From Oscillospiraceae bacterium (lineage in GTDB: Bacteria > Bacillota > Clostridia > Oscillospirales > Ruminococcaceae), in contig JAFRJM010000025.1 of NCBI GenBank assembly GCA_017432285.1, positions 1 through 64,000 of the forward strand: a stretch of DNA of 64,000 bases, in the 5' to 3' direction. Under the pieces are notes generated by a model, which saw only the letters and a program-made list of their open reading frames with translations, was not told where the DNA came from and did not search any database. Of the stretch, positions 52,064 through 60,250 are shown in pieces. A program made the position numbers and the translations under genes. How positions within the stretch are numbered: the first letter of the stretch is position 1; every line of letters starts with the position of its first letter.

Positions 52064-53377
52064 TCAATAAGGCAGGATGCCATGTTTTTTAGATAGTGTG
52101 GAAACGCGCTTTGATGCAAGCATATCAAGTGTCTCGATGAGAACTGAGCGTGTCTCTTCTCTTGAGATGACGCGGTCTACGAGACCCGCCTCAAGCGCTT
52201 TTGCTGCTGTAGCTTCTGTCTTTTCGTATTCTGCTGCGAGACGGTCGATATCTGAATCCTTCTCTATCCTGTCTTCCCAGAACACACCAACTGCTGTCTT
52301 GGCTGGAAGCGTGCTGATAACTGCTTTATCCCAAGCATAGACCATATCGTTTCCGGCGTTCTTTCCGCAAAGTACGGAATAAACGGAACCGACAGCCTTT
52401 CCGAAGATCAGACACACCTTGGGAGTGGTGGCCTCAGAAAGAGCGTGTGCGAGCAAGGAAGCGTTCCTGATGCCGCCCATGCGGTCATTCTTTGTTGACT
52501 GAACAAATCCATCGCTGTCAACAAATGTAACTACCGGTACTGAAAATGCATCGCAGAACTGTACGAGACGTGCGATCTTCTTGCTGTCACCGCGGTCAAG
52601 CTTTCCTGCGACCTTTACGACACCGACTGTATTGCCGCCCATAGTGGCGAGCAAAGTCGTTGCGCTGCTTCCCAGACCTGCAAACAGCATGATCTTGCTG
52701 CCTTCGTCTGCAGTAATGCAAACCGGACATGACTCTGTATCATATTCAGGTGCCTCAAAATCTACTACAGGAGCAGATGCAAGGTTATTAAGAGGAAGTA
52801 TAGCGAGAAGCTGACGTGTTTTTCCCAGAAGGCTCTCCTCCCCGTTGCAGACCAACGCTGCAAGCCCAGACTTCTTTGCAAGCTCGCTGCTGCCTGCACC
52901 TTCTTCCGCCTCAGCGTCCACGAAAGGCGCCGTGAGGAACAGCTCAGCATCTTTCTCCATGAGACAGATGTCAGCCATATTGGCGCATAACGCTGCAAAT
53001 CCGCCGCATGTTCCTGCGACCACCGAGATCTGAGGAACTACGCCGGAAAGGCGTGAAATATGACCGAGCAGACTGGAACATGTATCCAGGACCGCCAGGC
53101 CATCCGTTAACTGAACACCCTGGCTGTCATAGATGGAAACTACAGGAGAACCTGTCTTTTCAGCCAAAGTGTAGATCTTCTCAAGTTTTTTCGCAGAAGC
53201 GGCGCCGAAACCTTCTTCATTGCCTTCTGCATAAGCATACACTGTAGCACCGCATACGCTGCCGTATCCGATCCTTGCACCGGTGGAATCGTCTTTATCC
53301 AGCTCGGTGTATACCCCATCATCAAACAACAGTTTAAGACGGGCAACAGCATCCAATTTGTTCTTTTTCTCTGCCAT
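52064..53377 (-). CDS. Acyl-CoA carboxyltransferase, short 12S / MmdA-like subunit
   Basis: Crotonase-fold carboxyltransferase of the AccD/MmdA type: GYGSVCGATVYAYAE, SIYDSQGVQLTDGL, VAGTCGGFAAL, and in the C-terminal half FVDSDGF with GGNTVGVV and LIFGKAVGSVYSVL. At 437 aa it is shorter than typical MmdA/12S (about 510-525), lacking the usual basic N-terminal lead-in and having a divergent N-lobe. First gene of a three-gene operon. The CoA substrate (methylmalonyl-CoA or other) is not determinable here. Confidence 0.85.
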   Translation of the reverse strand: MAEKKNKLDAVARLKLLFDDGVYTELDKDDSTGARIGYGSVCGATVYAYAEGNEEGFGAASAKKLEKIYTLAEKTGSPVVSIYDSQGVQLTDGLAVLDTCSSLLGHISRLSGVVPQISVVAGTCGGFAALCANMADICLMEKDAELFLTAPFVDAEAEEGAGSSELAKKSGLAALVCNGEESLLGKTRQLLAILPLNNLASAPVVDFEAPEYDTESCPVCITADEGSKIMLFAGLGSSATTLLATMGGNTVGVVKVAGKLDRGDSKKIARLVQFCDAFSVPVVTFVDSDGFVQSTKNDRMGGIRNASLLAHALSEATTPKVCLIFGKAVGSVYSVLCGKNAGNDMVYAWDKAVISTLPAKTAVGVFWEDRIEKDSDIDRLAAEYEKTEATAAKALEAGLVDRVISREETRSVLIETLDMLASKRVSTLSKKHGILPY

Positions 53378-53426
53378 TAGATCTATATCCTAAACCCTTT
53401 CGTGAAATATAAGCCCAATCACAGTA

Positions 53427-53455
53427 ATAATACTATAATTTGAAAATCTTTACAA
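53427..53455 (-). promoter_or_regulatory. Promoter of the carboxyltransferase operon
   Basis: TTGTAA (53450-53455), 17-nt spacer, TATTAT (53427-53432) on the minus strand, 50 nt before the 12S-like start and directly after the rluB terminator. Confidence 0.65.
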
Positions 53456-53459
53456 TCGA

Positions 53460-53485
53460 AAAGCCCTGCTGAAAAGCAGGGCTTT
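53460..53485 (-). terminator. Terminator after rluB
   Basis: AAAGCCCTGCT / AGCAGGGCTTT, 11 bp perfect with a 4-nt loop. On the minus strand the tail is TTCGATTG, so the U-run is formed partly by the stem end. Confidence 0.8.
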
Positions 53486-53518
53486 GAAAACTTTTTTATA
53501 AAACGATTTGGTAATAGA

Positions 53519-54268
53519 CTATTTCTTCCGAATCGTTTTGGCAGTTGCATTTCTCCTCAGAGCAGAGATCTCACTCGAAGTAAGCTTCCTGTATTCTCCA
53601 GCCTTAAGAGATCCAAGTTTAAGAGGACCAAAAGCAGTTCTCTTAAGCCTTGTAACAGAAAGGCCCAATGCCTCGCACATCCTTCGTATCTCACGGTTGT
53701 GGCCTTCTGAAAGCACTATCTCCAGGGTAGCTTTGTCATTGCCGTTGTCACCTGTCACTCTTACTTTTGCTGGAAGCGTGACATGGCCGTCATCCAGTTT
53801 AACTCCTGTTGAAATTGCGATAAGCTGCTCCTCTGTCGGAGCCGGAGAAACACTGACACGATATGTTTTCGTTATGCCGCCTGACGGATGTGTCATAAGA
53901 TTCGTGAATTCCCCGTCATTAGTCATTAAAAGAAGCCCCTCGGAGTCTTTATCAAGACGTCCTACAGGATACAGACGCGCATCTACGTTCTCAAACAGAT
54001 CTGCGACGGTCTTGTCCGCATGCTCATCCTTAAGCGTAGTGACATAGCCTCTCGGTTTGTTAAGCGCGTAATAATACTTCTCGACGTTCTTCTGAAGATA
54101 GACTCTTTTTCCGTCGACATGAAGAACATCTTTACGCACATCGATCTTTGCTCCGAGTTCCGCTCTCCTGCCGTTGACAGCAACTCGCCCCTCTTCTATG
54201 AGACGGTCCGCTTCCCTGCGAGAGCAGATACCCTGTGCAGATAATACTTTTTGAATTCTCTCTTCCAT
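53519..54268 (-). CDS. rluB: RluB/RsuA-family rRNA pseudouridine synthase
   Basis: S4 domain (ERIQKVLSAQGICSRREADRL) then the RsuA/RluB catalytic domain: LNKPRGYVTTLKDEH, YPVGRLDKDSEGLLLMTNDGE with the catalytic Asp, and EGHNREIRRMCEALG. ATG 54268 is chosen over a TTG at 54277; no Shine-Dalgarno is seen because the gerW terminator's U-tract is directly upstream. Position downstream of scpA-scpB-gerW matches the usual scpAB-rluB neighbourhood. Confidence 0.9.
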   Translation of the reverse strand: MEERIQKVLSAQGICSRREADRLIEEGRVAVNGRRAELGAKIDVRKDVLHVDGKRVYLQKNVEKYYYALNKPRGYVTTLKDEHADKTVADLFENVDARLYPVGRLDKDSEGLLLMTNDGEFTNLMTHPSGGITKTYRVSVSPAPTEEQLIAISTGVKLDDGHVTLPAKVRVTGDNGNDKATLEIVLSEGHNREIRRMCEALGLSVTRLKRTAFGPLKLGSLKAGEYRKLTSSEISALRRNATAKTIRKK

Positions 54269-54279
54269 ATAACACAAAA

Positions 54280-54304
54280 AGCCGTTTCAGACTGAGAAAC
54301 GGCT
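54280..54304 (-). terminator. Terminator between gerW and rluB
   Basis: AGCCGTTTC / GAAACGGCT, 9 bp perfect with a 7-nt loop, then TTTTTG on the minus strand; the rluB start is 11 nt beyond. Confidence 0.85.
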
Positions 54305-54312
54305 CATTTACC

Positions 54313-54690
54313 TCATTCTGATTTTTTCTTTCCTGTCAGTTCTGATATCTTATCAAGGATCTCAGGTATCGACCGCACCATATTGTCCGCAGTGCTCCCG
54401 ATGGTGTCGAGCTGCATCACTTTTACAGAATCACCCGAAGTCACCAGGAATGCGATAGGAGTGATCGTGACACCGCCGCCTGTGCCTCCCCCGAACATAT
54501 CCGCCTGCTTCTTGCTGGGCAGATCCGAACCGCCGGACGCAAATCCGAACGATATCTTGCTGACAGGAACTGCTGTTGCCCCGTTCGGCAGTGTAATAGG
54601 CTCACCGATGACAGTACCGGAATCTGTAAGACCACGGATCTTGTTAAGCGCTACCTCTGTTAATAGATTCAAACCACGTTCTGTAGACAT
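54313..54690 (-). CDS. gerW: GerW/YtfJ family spore protein
   Basis: 125 aa with the YtfJ core: Gly-rich GEPITLPNGATAVPVSKISFGFASGG, MFGGGTGGGVTITPIAFLV, and the C-terminal LDTIGS. In B. subtilis GerW is an inner-spore-coat protein needed for some germinant responses. ATG 54690 chosen: GAGGT, overlapping the upstream stop, is 8 nt before. Adjacent to the DUF2953 gene as in other sporeformers. Confidence 0.88.
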   Translation of the reverse strand: MSTERGLNLLTEVALNKIRGLTDSGTVIGEPITLPNGATAVPVSKISFGFASGGSDLPSKKQADMFGGGTGGGVTITPIAFLVTSGDSVKVMQLDTIGSTADNMVRSIPEILDKISELTGKKKSE

Positions 54691-54696
54691 ATCCAA

Positions 54697-55524
54697 TTAC
54701 CTCGATGACCGTTTTTCAGATATTTTCTCTTTTAAAAATTCAATCAAAAAATATATTGCGATCAGCAATATTATAATAGGTCGTATCGCGACTACGCAAC
54801 CAAATCTTTCATCCGCTCCGTCCTTGGGATCAAAGCACGGCATGACTGTAAGTTCTTTGTATGTCAGGTGCTTCCCGAACAGCAGGCCAAGCGTTTTCAT
54901 GACTTCGCCTATGACCATCCATGCGAGTCCGCTGAGCATTCCTACCCTGGCAGCATCATCACTTCGCACGTTCCATACGATCTCTACATCGTCCATGTGG
55001 ATATGACGGAAAAGTGCGACCAAGGTCTTTGATGAGGGATCGATGAAAGGCCTGACCTTGTTCCACATAGCAACAAGCCAGTGCTCTTCTTCCTCATCAT
55101 CATCTGAAGATTCAGGCTCATCTTCTTCTGCAGAAACTGCAGTCTCCATCTGCTCTTCAGTGTAATCCGCTTCCTCTTGTTGAGGCTCATCAGGCTTTAC
55201 TTCCTCAACAGCCGGCTCCTGAACAGCACTTGATGCCACTTCGGGTCGGATATTCTCCGATTCTGTTTCCGGGCTGTTCTCTTCTGAAGCAGCATTATCA
55301 GGAGCAGACACCTGCTCCGGTTCATCGACAGTCTCCGCTTTTTTCCCTTCTTTTAGCGGGTAAATGCGATATTTAAGGAATGTATACTTCGCATCTACCG
55401 TCAGTTTTCCTGCACGGAAGAGTATCTTTGCTGACACAGGAAATACTGACAGCACCAGCACCAGACCGATCACTGCCAATATGACATAAAGGATGATCTT
55501 AAGTATTGTCAGAATGATACTCAA
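54697..55524 (-). CDS. DUF2953 (YtfI-type) membrane protein
   Basis: 275 aa. N-terminal membrane helix (about 5-30), short VSAKILFRAGKLTVDAKYTFLKYRIYP typical of DUF2953, a very acidic low-complexity segment (about 65-150), the conserved DDVEIVWNVRSDDAARVGMLSGLAW, and a C-terminal helix. The pair with GerW/YtfJ is conserved in endospore formers. Exact function unknown. Confidence 0.82.
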   Translation of the reverse strand: MSIILTILKIILYVILAVIGLVLVLSVFPVSAKILFRAGKLTVDAKYTFLKYRIYPLKEGKKAETVDEPEQVSAPDNAASEENSPETESENIRPEVASSAVQEPAVEEVKPDEPQQEEADYTEEQMETAVSAEEDEPESSDDDEEEEHWLVAMWNKVRPFIDPSSKTLVALFRHIHMDDVEIVWNVRSDDAARVGMLSGLAWMVIGEVMKTLGLLFGKHLTYKELTVMPCFDPKDGADERFGCVVAIRPIIILLIAIYFLIEFLKEKISEKRSSR

Positions 55525-56090
55525 ACGAATTCCTCTTCATCTTCCTCGTCAGAATCAGTATCAACATCAGGTTCCATCAGTGTCTCAGCATGTACAGGAG
55601 GAAGATCCGCCAGTGACTGCATATTGAAACAGCGCAGGAAGTTATCTGTAGTCACGAAACTGATCGGTCTTCCGGGGAGATCAAGCCTACCGGCTTCCTC
55701 AACCAGGTTCTTGCTGATCAGAGTGGAAAGCGCAGAACTGCTGTCCACCCCGCGAATCTCATCTATAAATGCCCGGGATACAGGCTGATTATATGCAACG
55801 ATAGCAAGCACTTCCATTGCAGCCTGAGACAGAGGGCTGTTCCTTCTGTTGTCCAGCGCGCGCACCACATAATCCGAATATTTCGGACGTGTAGACAGCT
55901 GATAGCGGTCCTCAAAACGCAGCAGGCAGATCCCTGCATCACGGGAATCCAGTTCGTTCCCGAGGCGCTCCAAGACAGCCAGCGTTTCCGCTTCGCTTAA
56001 TTCCATGATCTCGCTTATCTTGCTTACAGCAATAGGCTCTGCCACAGCGAACAGAATGGATTCAGCAATAGATACAGACATATCGTTCAT
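55521..56090 (-). CDS. scpB: Segregation and condensation protein B
   Basis: Winged-helix kleisin partner in the SMC-ScpA-ScpB condensin. VAEPIAVSKISEIM at the N-terminus and AMEVLAIVAYNQPVSRAFIDEIRGVDS in the second half are diagnostic. 189 aa with an acidic tail. ATGA overlaps at both ends. Confidence 0.93.
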   Translation of the reverse strand: MNDMSVSIAESILFAVAEPIAVSKISEIMELSEAETLAVLERLGNELDSRDAGICLLRFEDRYQLSTRPKYSDYVVRALDNRRNSPLSQAAMEVLAIVAYNQPVSRAFIDEIRGVDSSSALSTLISKNLVEEAGRLDLPGRPISFVTTDNFLRCFNMQSLADLPPVHAETLMEPDVDTDSDEEDEEEFV

Positions 56091-56797
56091 GAACTGATCG
56101 CTCCTTCCTCTTTAGCGCTTACGATTCCGTCATCGTCTACGACGATCCTGCCGTTGCGTATAAGTTCAAGGATACCGAGGAACGTTGCAACAGTCTCGCT
56201 CCTCCCGGATGTTCCCTTGAAGAAATCACTTATGTGCCTTCCGTTCTTTTTGCGAAGAAATCCCAGGATGTGTACCACCCTGCTCTCCACAGAAACTACC
56301 GGAGCCGTTACGATCGGTTCGAACCTCTCGATGTTCGGCATCTCTTTGTTCCTTCCCTGGATCGCAAGGAATGCCTTCAGCAGGTCAGCAGATTCGTGCA
56401 TATGGTTGTAATCATTTGGCAGCTTAATCTGAAGCGGCTCACGAATAAAGAAGTTGATCCCTTCCGACCTGTCGCGGAGCCTTCCTGCAGCCAGTTTGCA
56501 GAGCGAGTATTCTATGAGTTGACCTGTGAGTTCCCTCTCGAGCTCTTCCTTCTCATCCGAGCGAGGAAGCAGAGCAACAGATTTCATATAGACTAGACGT
56601 GCTGCCATCTCGACGAATTCGCTCGTGGGCTCAAGCTGTTCCGGACCGATCTCACCGATAAACTCGAGGTATTGATCTATGAGCTGATATATCTGGATAT
56701 CAAAAAGTTGCATCTTATGCTTTGAGATAAGGTGCAACAACAGGTCGAGCGGCCCCTCGAAATCATTGATTTTGTAGGTAAGTTCAGTCAAAGTCAT
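56087..56797 (-). CDS. scpA: Segregation and condensation protein A (kleisin)
   Basis: N-terminal SMC-binding YKINDFEGPLDLLLHLISKHKM, a helical middle and a C-terminal winged helix. About 236 aa from ATG 56797; an in-frame TTG at 56806 is alternative, neither having an ideal Shine-Dalgarno. First gene of the scpA-scpB-DUF2953-gerW-rluB operon. Confidence 0.92.
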   Translation of the reverse strand: MTLTELTYKINDFEGPLDLLLHLISKHKMQLFDIQIYQLIDQYLEFIGEIGPEQLEPTSEFVEMAARLVYMKSVALLPRSDEKEELERELTGQLIEYSLCKLAAGRLRDRSEGINFFIREPLQIKLPNDYNHMHESADLLKAFLAIQGRNKEMPNIERFEPIVTAPVVSVESRVVHILGFLRKKNGRHISDFFKGTSGRSETVATFLGILELIRNGRIVVDDDGIVSAKEEGAISS

Positions 56798-56842
56798 ACC
56801 TGCCAAACGATTATTGTGACAAATCTTCTGATTTGTGCTTTA

Positions 56843-56871
56843 ATTATAGCCACGAGAGGTCAAAAATACAA
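56843..56871 (-). promoter_or_regulatory. Promoter of the scpA operon
   Basis: TTGTAT (56866-56871), 17-nt spacer, consensus TATAAT (56843-56848) on the minus strand. Back to back with the rpmB promoter. Confidence 0.7.
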
Positions 56872-56890
56872 CAAACTTGAGAAAAAGCAC

Positions 56891-56919
56891 TTGCATTTTA
56901 AAAAGGGATTTGTTAAGAT
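56891..56919 (+). promoter_or_regulatory. Promoter of rpmB
   Basis: TTGCAT (56891-56896), 17-nt spacer, TAAGAT (56914-56919), about 40 nt before the start. Confidence 0.65.
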
Positions 56920-56957
56920 ATTCGTCGTGACAATTATTCAAGAAGGAGGTGCAGCAG

Positions 56958-57146
56958 ATGGCAAAATGTGAAATTTGCGGAAAGGAAGTCCGCTTTGGAA
57001 TCAAAGTCTCCCACTCGCATAGGCGCTCCAACCGCACATTCAAGCCCAACGTGCAGCGCGTCAAAGCGATAGTCGACGGAAAGCCGACACACATCTACGC
57101 CTGCACCCGTTGTCTTCGTTCCGGCAAGGTAACACGCGCTATTTGA
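56958..57146 (+). CDS. rpmB: 50S ribosomal protein L28
   Basis: 62 aa, zinc-type L28: MAKCEICGKEVRFGIKVSHS with CxxC, then SNRTFKPNVQRVKA and a second CTRC. ATG 56958 is preferred over a GTG at 56949, because AAGGAGG sits 8 nt before it. Single-gene unit with its own promoter and terminator. Confidence 0.96.
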   Translation: MAKCEICGKEVRFGIKVSHSHRRSNRTFKPNVQRVKAIVDGKPTHIYACTRCLRSGKVTRAI

Positions 57147-57171
57147 ACGGAGTTTCCGCACAAAAGTTAGA

Positions 57172-57199
57172 AAGCCGCTGATTCCAGCGGCTTTTTTGT
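57172..57199 (+). terminator. Terminator after rpmB
   Basis: AAGCCGCTG / CAGCGGCTT with a 4-nt loop and a T-run. Confidence 0.9.
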
Positions 57200-57266
57200 G
57201 TGCAAATTAAGCTAAGTTTTCAACAATTATAGCTGTAATGGTAAATGCCTTTACATGTATATTCGT

Positions 57267-57575
57267 TCACATTTCCCATTGACAATGTTTCAAATCAACG
57301 TGCCCGTTATCCAGGAATGCGACTCCTTCAGCAAGAAGTCTGTCCTTCTGATCATAGAAACCTGGTGCTGTCCTTCCTGCATGGTTGACGACTCTGTGAC
57401 AGGGATACTTCCCATAGTAACCTGAAAGACTCAGTATCTTTCCGACCAGTCTGGAGTTCTTTTCCCTGCCGATAAGGCGAGCGATCTGTCCGTATGTGGC
57501 TACTTTCCCTTCCGGGATCTCTTCCACGACGGACAGCACCTCATATATAAGCTCATCGGTTATTACTTTCGACAT
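57267..57575 (-). CDS. MGMT-family protein (alkyltransferase-like)
   Basis: 102-residue free-standing MGMT C-terminal domain: IPEGKVATYGQIARLIG, LVGKILS, and PCHRVVNHAGR. The active-site Cys is present (PCHRV), whereas alkyltransferase-like ATL proteins usually have Trp there, so alkyl acceptor activity is possible. The N-terminal Ada domain is absent. Last gene of the galK-murD operon. Confidence 0.8.
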   Translation of the reverse strand: MSKVITDELIYEVLSVVEEIPEGKVATYGQIARLIGREKNSRLVGKILSLSGYYGKYPCHRVVNHAGRTAPGFYDQKDRLLAEGVAFLDNGHVDLKHCQWEM

Positions 57576-57577
57576 TA

Positions 57578-58831
57578 TCAGCCCTTATCCATCATCTTCT
57601 GTGCTGCAGACAGATAAGCATATCTGGAAGCAGTGAGACTGAGACCTCCCTGAGCATATGCCACATAAGGTTCACGAAGAGGACCGTCGCATGAAAGTTC
57701 TATTGAAGACCCCTGTGTGAATGCTCCCGCAGCCATGATGATCTTGTCTGAATATCCTGCCATCTCTTCCGCTACAGGAGTAGCAAAACTGTCTATAGGA
57801 GAAGCTGCTTGAACGGCCTCGCACAGCTTTACGAGATCTTCCTGATTCCCAAATTCCAGCGAAGTGATTATATCGTTGCGCGGTTCATCATAGGCAGGAA
57901 CTGCCTTATATCCCAGTTCATCGAATAAAGCCGCGGCATATATCGAACTCTTTTTTGCTTCACAAGTTGTAGAAGGTGCAAAATACAGACCCAGGAAGAA
58001 CTCACGGTACCCCGAAGGGTTGCTTCCGAGCTCCCTGCCGGTTCCGGGGGCAGTCAGACGGTGCGCGCATTTCTCAACAAGGTCAGTGCGTCCGGCGATA
58101 TAACCGCCTGTAGGTGCTATACCGCCTCCCCCGTTTTTGATCAAGGATCCAGCTATGAGATCCGCCCCATGAGTTACAGGTTCCGATGTATCGCAGAATT
58201 CACCATAGCAGTTGTCCACGAATATGATCACATCCGGATTAACGGCTTTGGCTGTCCTGGAGATCTTATCTATATCATCAACAGAAAATGCTCTTCTGGA
58301 TTCATAACCTCTTGAGCGCTGTATGTGGATAACAGTAGCATCTTTTGCTTTGGCTGCTATTCCTTCGTAATCCGGCTCGCCGTCAATGAGAGGAACTTCA
58401 TCGTACCTGACTCCGTATTCCATAAGTGAACCGTAACCCTCGCCCTCAAGTCCGATAACAGGAAGAAGGGTGTCATACGGTCTACCGGTCGCAGCAAGAA
58501 GCGTGTCTCCGTTCCTGAGGATGCCAAACAAAGCAACTGTCAAAGCATGTGTGCCGCTTAAAAAGTGCGGTCTGCACAGAGCGTCCTCCGCTCCCACGAC
58601 CTGGGCAAACACCTCATCCAGCGCATCCCTGCCTATATCACCGTATCCGTATCCTGTGGTAGCTGCAAAGTGCTGCGCTCCTATCCTGTGATCCGTAAAA
58701 GCCTTGAGGACCCTGAGCTGCATCTCATCTCTGACATCATCACACCTTTTGAACGCATCCGAACATTTAGCCATGATCTTCTGATCCAGCTCGCAGAGTT
58801 CCTTTTTTATTCCGTATTGCTCAAACAACAT
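57578..58831 (-). CDS. PLP-dependent methionine gamma-lyase-family protein (aluminium-resistance / YnbB type)
   Basis: 417 aa of the COG4100 fold-type I family: FAATTGYGYGDIGRDALDEVF, HFLSGTHALTVALFGIL, IIFVDNCYGEF with the cofactor Asp, DLIAGSLIKNGGGGIAP with the PLP-binding Lys, and C-terminal SIELSCDGPLREPY. Members are often called aluminium resistance protein; the true substrate is unclear. Stop of murD overlaps its start. Confidence 0.85.
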   Translation of the reverse strand: MLFEQYGIKKELCELDQKIMAKCSDAFKRCDDVRDEMQLRVLKAFTDHRIGAQHFAATTGYGYGDIGRDALDEVFAQVVGAEDALCRPHFLSGTHALTVALFGILRNGDTLLAATGRPYDTLLPVIGLEGEGYGSLMEYGVRYDEVPLIDGEPDYEGIAAKAKDATVIHIQRSRGYESRRAFSVDDIDKISRTAKAVNPDVIIFVDNCYGEFCDTSEPVTHGADLIAGSLIKNGGGGIAPTGGYIAGRTDLVEKCAHRLTAPGTGRELGSNPSGYREFFLGLYFAPSTTCEAKKSSIYAAALFDELGYKAVPAYDEPRNDIITSLEFGNQEDLVKLCEAVQAASPIDSFATPVAEEMAGYSDKIIMAAGAFTQGSSIELSCDGPLREPYVAYAQGGLSLTASRYAYLSAAQKMMDKG

Positions 58832-60225
58832 TACTCCAACTCCATTACCAAAGACTTGAAATGTCTGCCGCGCACCTCAAAATTGGGATATGCATCAAAA
58901 CTTGCAGACGCAGGAGAGAAGAATACCACATCTCCCGGTTCAGCCACTTCTCTGGCTCTCTTTACACATTCCGCAACATCATTCAGACGTTCGATACTGA
59001 TCTGTCCGTTGAAATCCGGATGATCCCTCAGCTCCTTCTCTATCGCATCTGCAGTTGGCCCGCAGAGAAGAAGTACCCGTACACGGTTATTGATCATCTC
59101 AGGCGCAAGCGGAGCGTATGAGATGTGCTTGTCATATCCTCCGGCTATGAGGACGATAGGTTCAGTAAATGAACGGAGACCGGCTATGGTCCTTGTAGGA
59201 GAAGAAGCGATGGAATCGTTGTAGTATTCAACACCGTCTATATCCCTGACAAACTCTATCCTGTGCTCCACTCCGGTGAAATTCGGCACAACTGAGCGGA
59301 ATGTGTCATCCGACACCAGTCCCTTAACGATAGAGTAGACCATGCAGACATTATCCTTGTTGTGCTCACCGCGTAGCTTTATATTATTGAGATCCATGAC
59401 AGGATATACATGTCCGCACTCTGCGGACCAGAGGATCTTATCTTCATCCAGATACGAACCGTTCCCCACCGGTCTGCACTTGCTGAACCAGCGGATCTCC
59501 CCTTTGACGTCTGCGGCCATATCTCTTGTGACCTGATTCTCCGCATTGAGTACACAGACTCCGTTGTAATCCTGCCATAGAAGTATGTTCTTCTTGGCAT
59601 CTATATACTCCTGCATATCCTTATGGTGATCCAGATGGTTAGGAGTAACATTCGTGACAGCGCAGATTTCCGGGCTCTTTCTCATGGAGATAAGCTGGAA
59701 ACTGGAAAGCTCCACGACAGCGATATCATCTTCTTTAACTTCGTCAATGATGGGAAACAGCGGAATTCCGATATTTCCGCCAAGATGCACTTTATAACCC
59801 TCTGCCTCGAGCAGTCTCGCAGTGAGCGTTGTAGATGTGGTTTTGCCGTCGCTGCCGGTGATACCGATGATCCTGCAAGGACAGTACTCAAAAAAGCTCT
59901 CTATCTCTGAAGTTATCTCAACGCCGTTGGCGATAGCGTCCTGTATCTCCGGTTTGGTCCAGTCTATTCCCGGTGTGCGGAACACAAGATCCGCTTCTTT
60001 AAGATGAGATAGATATTCATCACCGAGAATGAGGTTCACTCCCCACTCCCTGCATTTCTCCCCAAATTCTCCAAGTTCTTCGAGAGATTTTCTGTCACAC
60101 AAAGTGACCTCTGCTCCCTTTGAAGCAAACTTCTCTATCAGGGCTTTATGGCTTATTCCTGCTCCGAGGAAGAAGACCTTCTTTCCAGGCAGTGAATCAT
60201 AGAATCTTTTAAGCTTTTCTGTCAT
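58831..60225 (-). CDS. murD: UDP-MurNAc-L-alanine:D-glutamate ligase MurD
   Basis: Second amino-acid addition in the stem peptide. N-terminal GAGISHKALIEKFASKGA, ATP loop TGSDGKTTSTTL (GSDGKTT is common in Clostridia), SSFQLISMRKSPE, NVTPNHLDHHKDMQEY and YNDSIASSPT. 464 aa. It is separated from the dcw cluster, lying between galK and the PLP lyase. Confidence 0.95.
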   Translation of the reverse strand: MTEKLKRFYDSLPGKKVFFLGAGISHKALIEKFASKGAEVTLCDRKSLEELGEFGEKCREWGVNLILGDEYLSHLKEADLVFRTPGIDWTKPEIQDAIANGVEITSEIESFFEYCPCRIIGITGSDGKTTSTTLTARLLEAEGYKVHLGGNIGIPLFPIIDEVKEDDIAVVELSSFQLISMRKSPEICAVTNVTPNHLDHHKDMQEYIDAKKNILLWQDYNGVCVLNAENQVTRDMAADVKGEIRWFSKCRPVGNGSYLDEDKILWSAECGHVYPVMDLNNIKLRGEHNKDNVCMVYSIVKGLVSDDTFRSVVPNFTGVEHRIEFVRDIDGVEYYNDSIASSPTRTIAGLRSFTEPIVLIAGGYDKHISYAPLAPEMINNRVRVLLLCGPTADAIEKELRDHPDFNGQISIERLNDVAECVKRAREVAEPGDVVFFSPASASFDAYPNFEVRGRHFKSLVMELE

Positions 60226-60250
60226 GATCGATCCTTATCTATATGAATTA

